From NCBI RefSeq assembly GCF_001653235.2, contig NC_035792.1, positions 3,224,001-3,288,000 of the forward strand: a stretch of 64,000 bases of DNA, given 5' to 3'. Below the pieces are notes generated by a model. The model worked only from the letters and a program-made list of their open reading frames with translations. It was not told where the DNA came from and did not search any database. Made by a program: the position numbers and the translations under genes. Below, one piece after another: positions 1 through 11,399 of this stretch (the stretch's first letter is position 1; each line of letters starts with the position of its first letter). The stretch is from Pochonia chlamydosporia 170. Lineage: Eukaryota > Ascomycota > Sordariomycetes > Hypocreales > Clavicipitaceae.

Positions 1-69
1 AAGTATCCTTTGTTTTCTTGTTGACCAAACGGACATCAAAGCTCTGAGGATTAATGATGTACTGCTCAG

Positions 70-839
70 ATATCCATCTTCGTAATGTGCTTGTCAGAGC
101 ACCACAAAGCCTCAATAAGCTATCAATTCAACAGTTTCGCGACGAGTACGGCCAGCCAGATTTATACCCCGTTGAGCGAACAGACGGACACGCCCTTCCG
201 CCTTGCGTCCCTTCAACAGCAGTAGTGCCACTCTACATGGGTAAAACAGCTGATGAATTTACACTGGCAGACGCACACCTTCTCCTCAGCGATTTTGGAG
301 TGTCGTTCTCCCCAGCCAGCCAAGTCCGTCTCGGACAAGATTGTCATACGCCTGTGGATTTTCGACCTCCAGAAGCTCGTTTTGAGCCAAACTCTCCTCT
401 CTCTTTCTCCGTAGATGTCTGGAGTCTTTCAACTGCCATATGGGATATTCTAGGCATGCGGGCGCTTTTCAGCAGCGCCTTTTATTCTGAAAGGCAGGTC
501 ATGTGTCAGATTGTAGACACGTTAGGGCCTATGCCGGCTTCCTGGCTAGCAAACTGGGAAGATCGGACGGATTTCTTTGATGATCAAGGAGTTCCGGCAG
601 CTGGGCGCTACGTCTGGCCGAAGCTAGCGCAAGCCTTTGAGGAGCGCGTGCAGAAGTTTCGAAGGGATGATGATATGGGTGTGTTTAGCCCGGAGGAAAC
701 AGAAGCGATTTTGGAAATGATGGCCCAGATGCTTAAATTTCGACCAGAAGAGCGACCGACCGTAGAGCAAGTCTTGGAATCTAGGTGGATGGTCTCGTGG
801 GCGCTCCCTGACTACAGACGTGGCCAGGTGAAATCGTAA
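70..839 (+). CDS. SRPK-like serine/threonine protein kinase, 3' part
   Basis: Partial gene whose 5' part lies left of the window. The visible part covers the catalytic loop to the C-terminus of a fungal SRPK-like kinase. It has a DIHLRN catalytic-loop variant, a DFG motif in LLSDFGVSF, an RPPEARFE element in the APE position, DVWSLSTAIWDI (helix F) and a conserved RPT..Q..E..W C-terminal lobe. An in-frame TGA at 45-47 and a tract ending in ctcag at 69 show that the exon starts at about 70. The preceding intron could run from a GTATCC donor at 3, which would make it 67 nt. This intron would split the codon just before the IHLRN of the catalytic loop. The usual role of the family is phosphorylation of SR-type RNA-binding proteins, but the many fungal paralogues are mostly uncharacterised, so the substrate is unknown. 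The ATG at 54 is probably inside the intron and was not used. Confidence 0.8.
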
Positions 840-1621
840 GGTCGCATGGCTTTGGGAGGTCTTGGGATCTATTCTCCTTACCATGTCATATGGCAGTTAC
901 TTTAAGACTCGGCCAACTTTCAGGAACACCGCCAAATGTCACTTCTTGTCCTCCCTTCCAGGGTAATTGTTTCTTTCCTTTTCCTTCCGTGGTTTTGTCC
1001 GGCTGGGAAAATCTGTACGATTGAGGGCTTTGGATACCTCATTTGAACACCTATCCATGTGCGTCATGTATAGACTTACGACATGTCGTCCTATGTCTTG
1101 ATACCCCATTTTTTCAGCAATGCAAGAATAGCACAATCGACATATCCTGGAATATTCAAAATGTATAAATATCTCAACCAGCATCTGAGACCCTTTGGCC
1201 TCGAAGTCTCTCGATTCGATCTCGAGTCTCTCGGTAATAACGGGTGACTCTCCCTCTGAATAGAGTGGATGAAACCTGCCTCAGCTTCACGCCGTCGGAT
1301 TACATGGTCCACGATTCTTCGGAAATCCAGTTACAACTGTTTCTTTTGTTAACTTGCCACTAATCGGCCGCTAACAGGTTTTACCCCAAAACCTGCTTGT
1401 GGCAGTGCATGATCAGCCTCTGAATGACGTTGACTGTCCGAGGGAAAAAAGAAAACACCTCGAGTATTTTAGCTTCCGATCTGACTGCACAACATTCAAC
1501 GGCCGAACAAAAGCGGACGTAAGGACTCGCAAGCCGCTTGCTAGAACTTGCTGGCTATCAAGGCCTTCGTTGGTGGCAGCGTCGCAACCATTTTCCAGGA
1601 GTTAGCGTTGCCTGTCACGTA

Positions 1622-1744
1622 AACAGTCTGGTAAAAGGTATTTGCCCATATCTAAGTATACACTAACACATCTCAATGTGCCTCAGCATGTAACACTGTG
1701 TGCTATATATCTGACTTATTTAAATACTTTTGACCCCCTTACTG
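1622..1744 (-). mobile_element. MITE-like element, copy A (~121 bp)
   Basis: Short non-coding element matching copy B (2083-2202) in inverted orientation over its whole length. It shares a 20 bp core, GTATACACTAACACATCTCA at 1656-1675. The right end, read inward on the minus strand, is CAGTAAGGGGGTCAAAAGTA and is followed by TA (1745-1746). The left end is CAGTCTGGTAAAAGGTATTT, from 1624. The ends are imperfect inverted repeats of one another. Ends in CAGT flanked by TA are typical of Tc1/mariner-derived MITEs. There is no coding capacity. Confidence 0.6.
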
Positions 1745-2082
1745 TAGGTTATCTCTTGTTGCGGCCAACTTGCTTGATGGCACTGAAAGACAACACCCTG
1801 ACCTTGCATATTTAATTGGGATGACTGTAGTATATATATTAGGTAGCAATCCTTAAGGCAGTGCAACTCACCTAGGTTGACGTGTCGTCACTCTGCTCCC
1901 AATCTCATTTCGGGTATAAAAACTCGCTTGCATGAACTAGTCACGCTCCGATCATGTTTTAGAGCGTTGGCATTTGGCTTTGTCTTAACAAGGCCGCGGA
2001 CGGGAACTTGCCGAATGCAGTGTAACTTTCATGTGTAACATGCCTCATTGAGAGCAATGTGCTTGGCGAGAAGTCTGGACAA

Positions 2083-2202
2083 CAGGGGGGGTCAAAAGTA
2101 TTTAACACGGGAGATGTATCTTATGTCGCGTTATATGCTGAGGTACATTGAGATGTGTTAGTGTATACTTGGATATGGGCAAATACATTTCACCAGATAC
2201 TG
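2083..2202 (+). mobile_element. MITE-like element, copy B (~120 bp)
   Basis: Second copy, opposite in orientation to copy A and separated from it by about 340 bp. The left end is CAGGGGGGGTCAAAAGTATT. The right end, read inward on the minus strand, is CAGTATCTGGTGAAATGTAT and is flanked by TA at 2203-2204. The 20 bp core TGAGATGTGTTAGTGTATAC lies at 2149-2168. The left flank is AA rather than TA, so the target-site duplication is not perfect on both sides. Confidence 0.6.
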
Positions 2203-5200
2203 TAGATATGGCCGACATTTCAAAGTGGGTATGCATGGGCCAAATACATTCCATACCCATTCTCGACTCCGACGGTATCGGTAGAAACATGTTGGTGGAC
2301 GTGGATGAAGCTCCTCAGGTGGATAATGATCAAATGTTCACGCTTTAACTCTGGTATGGCATATCTATCCATCCATCATGAAATCGAACGCTGATTTTTG
2401 TCGCATGTACACATGCCATGGAAGATTGGTAGCTTCTTGGACGGGCCTGCGGATTACAGTCTCTATTCTCGCCCCTGTCAACATCTGATGATCAGGCATT
2501 CTGCACAGAGTATTCCGAATCGGGGTTCCACGGCCAAGAAAAACAAAACAGGGCGTGCGGTGCGAAGAGAGGCAAAGCCGAACCTTTCGATGTTGGTGCG
2601 TCTCTGTCTGTGATTAGCAGTGAATATTTTGCTTTTCTGCAAATAATCACACCGCAGACTATGATCCTTCGTGAGAAACACAAGCCATGATAAGATTCGG
2701 AATGTAGGGAGTACTGTGTATAGGCTTAGCGCCTCATAAAGAGCCTTCTGTATAGCTAGGGTTCATCACACCCGACGTCACTGTGGTGGTTGCTTGCATG
2801 AGACACTTTGGGGGGCATATAAAATTACGAGCTGGAGAGGTCTTTCTCGCATGAAAAATCTCCGAAATGTGTAGTAAGCGACACGCCTCGGCCAGCTTAC
2901 ATGCCTGTCTTGTTGACAAGCATCAAGTTTTGCCTCCAGCAGCGACAGAGGTGCAGAATCGAGTCAACTTGACAAACTTGGGGCAGTGAACGCAAAATTC
3001 AGCTTTGGCCGTCGTTACGGCTACTGATTCGCAAATGTTGGTGTGTGGTTAAAGAAGCAAGTCTCACATTCTCCTCAAAAACCTGAGTTGAGCTTGCTCG
3101 GTACACCGCTTCAATGGGGCGGGGCCATGACAACTGCCGTTGACCTGCTACTGAGCTAAATGAAGCTCGTGACTTAACTCTGAGCCTGTGTTTCACGGAC
3201 AATTGGCAAGCATTGGCCCGAGGTTCGTGGAAATCGAAGACACAAGTAGCGCCCTTGGGCGCTGACGAAGGCGCTGGAGTTGCGGGAATGCTAGCCCTGG
3301 TGGCGCTGGGTTGTGTCAACCAGCTAAATCAAATGAGTGATAAGTTTGTTAGTGCCATAGCGCCTCCACAGGGATCAGGGCGGGTGACGCCGGAATGTGT
3401 TGATGCCGCCGTTGGCTTGTCCACCCTTTGCCTGACCAGGCAATTTGCTTCTTCCGCTAACCCTCTCTGCGATTGGTATGATGCCGTCACACAAGGGTGT
3501 AATTGGGAGCGACGATGAAAATGGTCGGTTGAGTGTAGGCCGAAATGCCCTGTCAGGCTTGTGCCGGGGAGATCCTCGGTTTGCTCTGAATAATTCGGTT
3601 TATCGACAGTTTGGTGTGGATTCGTCTCATTCGGCTGTGATACCCGGATGTGATGATGAACACAATACCAGGTTGAGATACACAACAAGGGCCTTCTCAT
3701 CAAGGGTCAGAGGTAACGGAATTTGAATTGCGGTGGGGATACGGAGTACAAGCGCAAAAAATAGCAACTAATAAATGATCATGAGATTGTGTCATGATTG
3801 ACAAATGGCAGAAGGGCGTTTGGGCGGCCAGGTACCCTACCAATTTGTGTTTTTGCCGAGCCAACATGTGTTCATTGGACTCGGTGTTATCTTTCGGAGA
3901 TCAGGGGCAAACCACTTTTCGGCCGTGTACACGCTGAACCAAGCACAGACTTCCCGTCTCGGCCGTTTGATCACTTTGGCATTCAATTCCCCAAGATTCC
4001 TCAAAGTGAGCTAGCAAAATCGTACACCGAGTGGGAGGCCGTCGTACCTGGGTAATGTTGGTTGATTAGAGTCTGAAAAGTCTTTCAATGGAGCCAGCGG
4101 GCTATCTTTTCGATGTCTTTTCTCATTGCTTGTATCCACAGCTCAATCTTGAATGGTACCACAGTTAGAACAACATCATAGACTTTAGTCGCTGACAAGA
4201 GCGCCTCGCCAGACAGGTGAAGCGAATGTGAGATGACATGCCACTGAACTGGGGTGATTGCTTGGCAGATTTACCCGGAAACTGCACTGCGGGATTGAAA
4301 TGGTGTGAAAGCAGACAAGGACAGGTAGCGCAATGTTGGTCATATGCATGTGCTAGGTACTATCTTACTGTCTGGTTGGAGCAAGCAAACAAGATGAATA
4401 AACGCTGGTGATCTGTCGGGCTATTTGCCCAGATTTGCAGAAAGTCCCACACACACTCTTCCTGCCGTTGTTTGTTGCCTTGCCTCCAGTCATTGCTTTT
4501 TGGTTGTTGGCTCCTAGATCGCACTTGTTAGGCAGAAAATTTTGCCCTTTTGCGCCTGTTTTCGAGGGTCTTGTGTCTTGGGATGTACTAACCGTTGCTT
4601 CTGCGGTGGAAGCGGGTAGCAACGAACCATAAACCCTCCGTTTATGGTAGCCCCGTGGATATTAAGTGAGCATCCTGGTGCCGCATTGATTCCGGAGGAA
4701 GATGGAGCTTTTGTTCTGTAGTTAAAAGCATTGCTTCACAGCTTCTAGTTGAAAACGTATGTATCAAGGTAGCAGAAATAGACGGCTCACTTTTGTCCGG
4801 GTCTGCGACTCAATAGAGTGCTCAGACTACGATTGACCGCAGATCCGTGGACGAGGCGATGACACTGCCGCGAGGCTCGAACGTCCCTCGAATGAATCTG
4901 TTTAGATATGAGCCATTGATCCAAAGTTGATGTTGGAGCTGGGAGCAAAGGATACCTTGCACCGTTCGTTCGAGCCACTGCCGTTGGGCCGTAGCCTTGC
5001 AAGGTCCTGAGCTGAGCATGGGCCGCTATGCAGGTATTGCGCGGTGCGCGATGGTGAATGAAGCACAACAGCTGTGTACCCCATAAATAGCGTTGTATTG
5101 GAGGGGCAGTTTGGAACCCATTTCGAGGACCTGCTCCCAAGTTTGGAGGCCCAAGTCTGTCAACGGTAGATGATGAAAACGATTCTCCTGCGGAGCGATG

Positions 5201-6490
5201 CGGCGCCACAGCAAGGACCGGTGAGATGTGCCGATGATGAACATTGAAGCCTCTCCTTGCTGCTTGGGCTGGCGCTAATTAGTGCCGGCTGTCCCTGTGT
5301 GGCTCCTTAACTCCTTCCCCAAAAGCGCAATTCAAGGTGCGGCAACTGCTCAACTGGCCAGGGATGCTCTTGCCCCGTCTGCGGCTCCACTGATCCACAT
5401 ATGCCCCATCAGTGCGTCTATACCAGTCAGGGATTTGGGATTAACCTTTGCAGTGATGACATGAAAGTGGACAGGGAAGCACCAGTTGACCACCCGTTCG
5501 CAACTGCCATCTGATGATGGTACGACATGATTGCTTGTCAACTGCCTGCAGATGCATCGGCCAACTTGGGATGCAATCGCTCATTTAGCACCTTTTTCAT
5601 CTGCGTCATTTCAATCGTGCATTGTGATGGACGCCCATTGCCAATGCTCAGGTTCATACTGTACTCATCTTCATGTCAAGTCCATCTCAACCCACAGCGC
5701 CGCCACTGCCATTGTTTGATGCCAATCGAGGTGCCATTGCCGCCACACCCGCTATTCCCTGAACGCAAGTGAGCATCCCTCACCTTTGCCCGATCTTTGG
5801 ATGAGCCTCACACCAAATGCATCAACTGGAGCCTCCACTTCATTAGGCCTCACGTACATTCAGCCCCCTTCCGGCGATGGGCCTTTGTTTCTGCTTGTAG
5901 GACTTTCTTTGCTCTGCCTCTTGGGATTTGCCCTCTGTTTGTTGTTGGCACCTGAAGTGACGTTGGCCAATAGTTTCTGCCGACCTCCCCTGTTCATCAT
6001 TTCTCAACCTCATCCGCAGTACTCCGTCCTCGCACTCAACCTCGGCCTCGTCAGGTATTAGTTATGTTTCTTCATACGGAAGAATTGTACACAGTTCAGT
6101 TCAGGGTCAAACTCAGCCCTCGTTCTGTCATCAATCCTCTCCACTCCTCTTCCGTTGGTCCTTGGTGTCTGTTGCTGGTCTGGCCCTTGTTTTCTTCTCA
6201 TTTTTTAATTTTTGGAATACACCCTGGTCCCTTGGATCACCCTAGCTGTCCTATTTCTGAGACCCTGCCTAGTCTCCGTCGCACTCAGACATTCCCCCTC
6301 CCATATCTCGCACTGGTGGCAGCCATTACATCAAAGAGAGGTGCCTATCGAGAGGCGGATCTTGGCCGTTTGTCTTGAACTGTGCCAACTAACTAACCTA
6401 GCCTATCATCCCGTCATCCACTCACACCCCTTCTTCTGGTTCATCAGATCACACACTCTGTGCCGCAACTTGCTGTTTGAATATTTCACG

Positions 6491-6512
6491 CCCCCCCCCC
6501 CCCCCCCCCCCC
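6491..6512 (+). repeat. Poly-C run of 22
   Basis: Uninterrupted run of 22 C in the pyrimidine-rich stretch about 180 bp upstream of the RBR gene start. It may lie in the 5' leader. Runs of this length are often miscounted in assemblies, so the exact length is uncertain. Confidence 0.85.
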
Positions 6513-6690
6513 GAAAGGCTTCAGGAAACATATTTGATCGTGCCTTGCCCCGGGTCTATCCACTCTTGAATGCTATTGCACCTTGCGAGAAAATCATCCA
6601 GTTGCCGCCCCTGTTGCATTGTCCGGCAGAAGACCAACCCATCAACGGTCAGTGCGCCAATTGCTACTGAGACCGGCTACAAAAGCCATC

Positions 6691-8745
6691 ATGGAAGTAA
6701 TCGCACATATCCCCGAACTGGAAGATTCTCAATACTGCACGGAGGTGATGCACCTTAGTGTTGGCAAGTCGGAACTGCAGCATGATCGAGAGATTCTGAA
6801 GAAAGCACATGGTCTTGGTATCATGGCTACCTTACCATCTGTCGCTGACGCCAAGCGTGTCACCTCGAGTGCCTCGGACTCAACAGAGTCTACATCACGG
6901 GAGAAGACCTTTTCCACTATTTCAGAGGCATCCACAGCATACCTCACGCCTCATTCGTCCATCTATGGAGGTCCTAGTCCCAACCTCTCATCTATCGACG
7001 GCAACATCAACAGACCGAATGGCAAGGCTATGAACTTTGCTTCATACGAAAAGTACATCTCCCAAATCGACACTGTCCACGAGGAACCGCGTCCCCGGAA
7101 GTCAAGTCTTGTTGTAGAGGGTTCTGGTCACAGTATATTCAGTGTCAGTCGGAGGAAGAGCATATCGGGGGTTACTACAGGTTTCCGGAACAGAATGAGA
7201 CTTAGGAAGAAGCCAACCCGTTTATTTGAAACTCCGGTGTAAGTGAACCGGTGCCAATTTGAAGCCCAACCATTGCCATGGCAGGGCCACCGTCGATCGA
7301 CATATCCTAACGTGTATCTTTCATATAGATGCTGCTTCACATGCCATGCTCCCTTCAACAAAGCCACTGGCCTGAGAAGTTTACCTTGCGGCCACGCAAG
7401 CTGCACGGATTGTCTGAGAGATTTGGCCCTTCAGGCCGTCAAGGATGAGTCGAGTATGCCTCCGAGCTGTTGCGCTCAGCCAGTACCTGCTGAAACGCTG
7501 CAGCAGTCTCTGGAAATTGATGTCCAAGAGAGGTTTCTAAGAGCCGTTCATCAGTACAGCATACCTCGGGAATCTAGGATCTTTTGCTGCAACGATTCCT
7601 GTGGAGAGTTTATCCCGCCACTGAAAAGAATTGACCCCAATATACCCTCTGCAGTCACCTGTCTCAAGTGCCAAACCAGGGTTTGTTCCACGTGCAAACA
7701 AATTGCGCACTCAATCGGTACACACTGCCCCGAGGATTGGGAGCTACTAGATGCGCTCAAGATTGGTGGTCAGAGCAGCTGGCGCCGGTGCTATAGATGT
7801 CGCAAGTTGGTCGAGCTCACAGACAGCACAGGTCCAGCAACATGCACTTGTCATGCACAATTTTGCCACGCTTGTGGAGGCGTATGGGATATTGCTAGCG
7901 GCTGTCCTAATGTCTGCAATGGCGAAGAGGGATTGACTAAAAGACGCCAACAGGAAGAAAAGCGAGCCGCGCAGGCAAAGGCAGCACAGGATGCCGAACA
8001 AGAGGAATGCGAAAAGCGGTCATCAGCACACCCCAGCATGGTGGATTTGATGTTGTCACAAGTGCAGGAGAAGCAACGGCTTTTGGATTTCAGAACGTCG
8101 GCTGAAAGCTCTCTGAAAGCGAGACATGCCGCTGAGGAGGCTGCATTACTGAACAAGAAGGCCGAGGACAAAGAAGCCTTGAAAGTGCAGCATTCCAAGG
8201 CAGTTAGTCAACTCGAGGACCATCAGATTGCCGAGGAGCTGGATCTAAGGACATCGCTACAGCAAGCGGAAAAGAGCATTAAAGTTCGAATCAAGCACAT
8301 GGAGGCATATTGCGATGGATTAGGACAAAGCCCAACTGAATCAACCCTGCCACCCCGTGTCGTTACGGAGCAAAATCTCCGTGATTTGGGGCATCAGTAC
8401 AACTTGCGGGACGACATGGAACGACAGCATCAGTCAAAGATTAACATGATGCGAGATCGTCAGTCGAAAAAGATGGAAAATCTTCTGGAAAAACATGAGG
8501 AAGATGTGGAAGCGCAAGCGAACGCGGATCAGACGGCTAAAGAAGAGATGTGCAAGAGACACAAACAAGAAGAGGACCAATTCCACAACATATTTGACGG
8601 ACGCCAAGCTCGAACCACCGCTAGATGGGCTTTAGCCATTGAAGTTCTTTGCAAGGAACTGCAAGAGCAAGATGGTTTGAGATACGCCGTGGTAGATCCG
8701 CCATCCTGGGAGGAGAAAGCTGCGCTCGTGCATGGTCAAGTTTGA
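6691..8745 (+). CDS. RBR-type RING/IBR protein with degenerate RING2 (predicted pseudo-E3)
   Basis: Two exons, 6691..7238 and 7329..8745. The intron has donor gtaagt and acceptor atag, and the model gives 654 residues. The start is ATG in a gccatcATGG context. Residues 1-183 are low-complexity and Ser-rich. RING1 follows, beginning CCFTC with a LPCGHASCTDC motif (about 184-240), then an IBR (RIFCCNDSC... VCSTCKQ...HC) and RING2 (CYRC...TCTCHAQFCHACG, about 337-375). A long charged coiled coil rich in Glu, Lys, Gln and Ala fills about 390-620. In related fungal RBR ligases RING2 carries Gly-Cys-Asn-His-Met, whose Cys accepts ubiquitin. Here the same positions read Ser-Thr-Gly-Pro-Ala (residues 349-353, nt 7825-7839). 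Zinc ligands remain. It is therefore inferred to be a non-catalytic, scaffold-like RBR paralogue; the biological role is unknown. Confidence 0.85.
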
Positions 8746-10869
8746 TGACATTTCATGAAAAGTATCCTTCCAAAGTACATTTAAAGTTAATGACTTGGTC
8801 CCATTGCGGCGGACATTATACCCGATTTTGTCATGCTTTTTACTACGACAAGGCAAGTTCACGCTTACAATATATTCTGACACGTATATACCAGCTACTA
8901 TTTCTTTTGTTTCGGTATTGCTTGCTTTTCAAGCACACCAGCTACGGTGGCATCGTAGCCATGACGGTCCGTCCATATTCCATATCGGTCAAAGGCGATT
9001 AGGAGGGTTACTTTTGTAGCAGTAACCCTGCTTTGGGCAACAGGCAGGCCCCTGTAATATTCATACATTTCTTATATAGTATTTTGTACTTATGACCTGA
9101 AGAGGACAGGCGCAAGAATACCATAGTCATTTGAACATGTCACCCTAAGAAACGCTCATGGCCCTTTGCACAACTCGAGCGATATCGTTCCATGTGGCTC
9201 TTGTTCTACCGCAACATGACTAGGTTGACAGAAACACCTGCCTGTAAGTACTGCAATGGTTTTCCATACTGCCGTGAGGCTTGCTTCTCTCATCTGTCCC
9301 TTCGTATCCAACCTCACTCACGACTACAGCTGATCGACTCTTGTAACATGTCTATAAGACAGTTATCACGACTAGGCTACCGGTTTTCAAAGTCCGCTAG
9401 GCGCAGTTGCATCAACAAATAAGCATGGCTCATCAGCAAACACCGATCAAGTTTAACACACGCCACACCCTCTCGGTCTGTCGACCTCTTTTACAACATG
9501 TAGCTGGGAGCTCGGCTCTCGCGCTGCGACACCCTCCTCGGTATTGCGACATTACTACGACAAGTACATGCCAAGATATGACGTAAATGCAAATCTCCCA
9601 CTGGCTGACAAACTTGTAATGTAGAAGCGAGATTCCGGTCAAGAGTTTGCGTCAATGCGCCCAGCCACCATCGAAGTCATGAGACAGCGCCAACTCGTCT
9701 TGGCCAACAGACAATGATGGGGGGGTCCGTTGGTCGCCAAAGAAGTGCGCAAAAATGACCTGTCAAAATAGGGAAATCAACGCTGTAGACATCGATTTGT
9801 CGAGAGTCAAGCATGTATGCATGCATTGTCTCTGTCTCGCATCTGACTTGGCTTGCTCGCAGTATCGTGGGGGCGTCGATTGCAACAGATTCACTCGTTC
9901 AAGCGCATTTCAAGTTTTAAAGCTCCACCGGGTTACGTATTACTTACCAAGGTACCTAGGTAGGTAGGTACTGTATGCTGAACCATTCTGTTGTCATTTG
10001 GAGGATCGTATTAGTGGTCGACTATTTTCGTAGGCAAGACATTATGAAGACTTGACACCTTTTCTGTAGGGAGGATACAATGTTTCGTTTAAAGTTTTGC
10101 CATTAGTTGCTTACATGTATACTATGCTCGCGTTTGAAACTTGCATGTAGCATCATAGCTGGAGCATCCTTTGTGATGCCGTGCATTGGAGCCACCATGG
10201 CCAGGTTGTCTTGTCGTTTTGTAGTTAAATGGCTTTATAAGAGCTCTGTGATGTTATGGGTCTGAAGGATAGGTTATAATGGCTTCAATGGCTGGTGTGA
10301 GATGGACGGATTATCGAAATGACTTACAAGCCAGCTGGATTAGACATGGACAGAAGAAATGGGCTCATTCTGACCTTGTGATGAGGTGGTAGTTATCTCG
10401 CCATACCGACTCTTATGGCAAGTCGGGACACCAAGATCAAATTCGACCCATGTTATATGTAATTGTCAAAAAACGTCTATGAATTCCCCATCATCCTGTA
10501 TTGGGCGATGAAATACATGTCCAAGCGACAGTTACAGACCAAAAGTGGTTGCATAAATACGGTTATGCACAACTCGACGCGCTCCACTTATCTTTATGCA
10601 AAACCGGATACAAGTTTATCCGAAGCGACAAGCTCCCATTTTCGCCACCAGTCGTTGGGGCTCTGGCTTGGGGTTTTTCAAATCAACACGTGACTTTTAT
10701 CGGCTGGCAAGCCCCACCAATTGCCCACCACTGGGTCGGTCGAAAACCCTGCCAAATAGCACAAAATAGCTGCCGTCCACTTTTCACACCGACCCAAGGG
10801 AATCTTTTGCCAAATTTCGCTTTCAACACCACACGTCTCGCCGACAAATACAAAAGCACAAATTTCACA
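8746..10869. other. 2.1 kb intergenic region
   Basis: Holds the RBR 3' region and the eS28 promoter. No supportable gene. A TACCTAGGTAGGTAGGTAC palindrome-like repeat lies at 9951-9971. The last ~100 bp before the eS28 ATG are C/A-rich leader-like sequence. Confidence 0.5.
9951..9971. repeat. CCTAGGTA short palindromic repeat
   Basis: Sequence GGTACCTAGG followed by two more TAGG units and GTAC. The same palindromic word occurs at 13215-13226 and 39148-39163, always in intergenic DNA. Confidence 0.6.
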
Positions 10870-11399
10870 ATGGATTCCTCCAAGGCCCCCGTCAAGCTGG
10901 TCAAGGTGACCCGAGTCCTCGGCCGAACCGGTACGAAAAACCAATCCATTCCATGACTGCCCTTCCCCGACAAATTCGCAAGATGTCCGAAAATACCTAC
11001 TCTGCTCTTGCCTGCCCCTGTCTATACGCTTGGAGACTACGATTCGAAGAAAACCTCGCTCGCAGTTCCCTGTTTACTATAGACATTTTGTTTCATGGAT
11101 CGATCACAAGAAACGGGGGATATGGGACAATCAAGGCTAACAGGTTGGTTTTACAGGCTCCCGTGGTGGTGTCACCCAGGTGCGCGTCGAGTTCATGGAC
11201 GACCAGACCCGATCTATCATCCGAAACGTCAAGGGACCCGGTATGCAGAATCTTTCCTTCTCCGACACTTTTCCTCGAGCACCGACTAGTAGCCATGAAT
11301 ATTGGGGGAGTACAAGTGTAAGCTAACTTTGGTATAGTTCGTGAGGACGATATCCTCTGCCTGCTCGAGTCCGAACGTGAGGCCAGACGTCTGCGATAA
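10870..11399 (+). CDS. rps28: 40S ribosomal protein eS28 (RPS28)
   Basis: Three exons, 10870..10930, 11157..11240 and 11338..11399, give exactly 68 codons plus stop, the usual fungal length. The start is [21 protein letters not shown]. The exon 1-2 junction restores [16 protein letters not shown] and the exon 2-3 junction restores VKGPVREDDIL. The protein ends in [10 protein letters not shown], which is diagnostic of eS28. Donors are GTACGA and GTATGC; acceptors are TTACAG and GTATAG. It is a structural component of the small ribosomal subunit near the mRNA exit region. An intron inside the conserved GRTG/GSRGG segment and a relatively long first intron (226 nt) are the only notable features. 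High, constitutive expression is expected from the family; nothing regulatory is clear in the upstream DNA. Confidence 0.95.

Larger units (their letters stand above)
840..6690. other. 5.9 kb stretch without a supportable gene
   Basis: Between the kinase stop and the RBR gene there are only short open frames on both strands, with no recognisable domain or consistent splice structure. The stretch holds two MITE-like elements (listed separately) at about 1622-1744 and 2083-2202. The last ~1 kb, from about 5650 to 6690, is strongly pyrimidine-rich on the + strand and includes a run of 22 C. It is probably promoter and leader of the downstream RBR gene. A gene with many short exons, or a non-coding RNA, cannot be excluded by eye. 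Confidence 0.5.

Noticed and set aside
1624..2204. A single larger element with terminal inverted repeats spanning both MITE copies
   Set aside because: Each copy has both termini and its own flanking TA; the two are separate elements in opposite orientation, not the ends of one element.
4787..5209. 140-codon minus-strand open frame
   Set aside because: No domain, overlapping alternative frames of similar length, no regulatory context.
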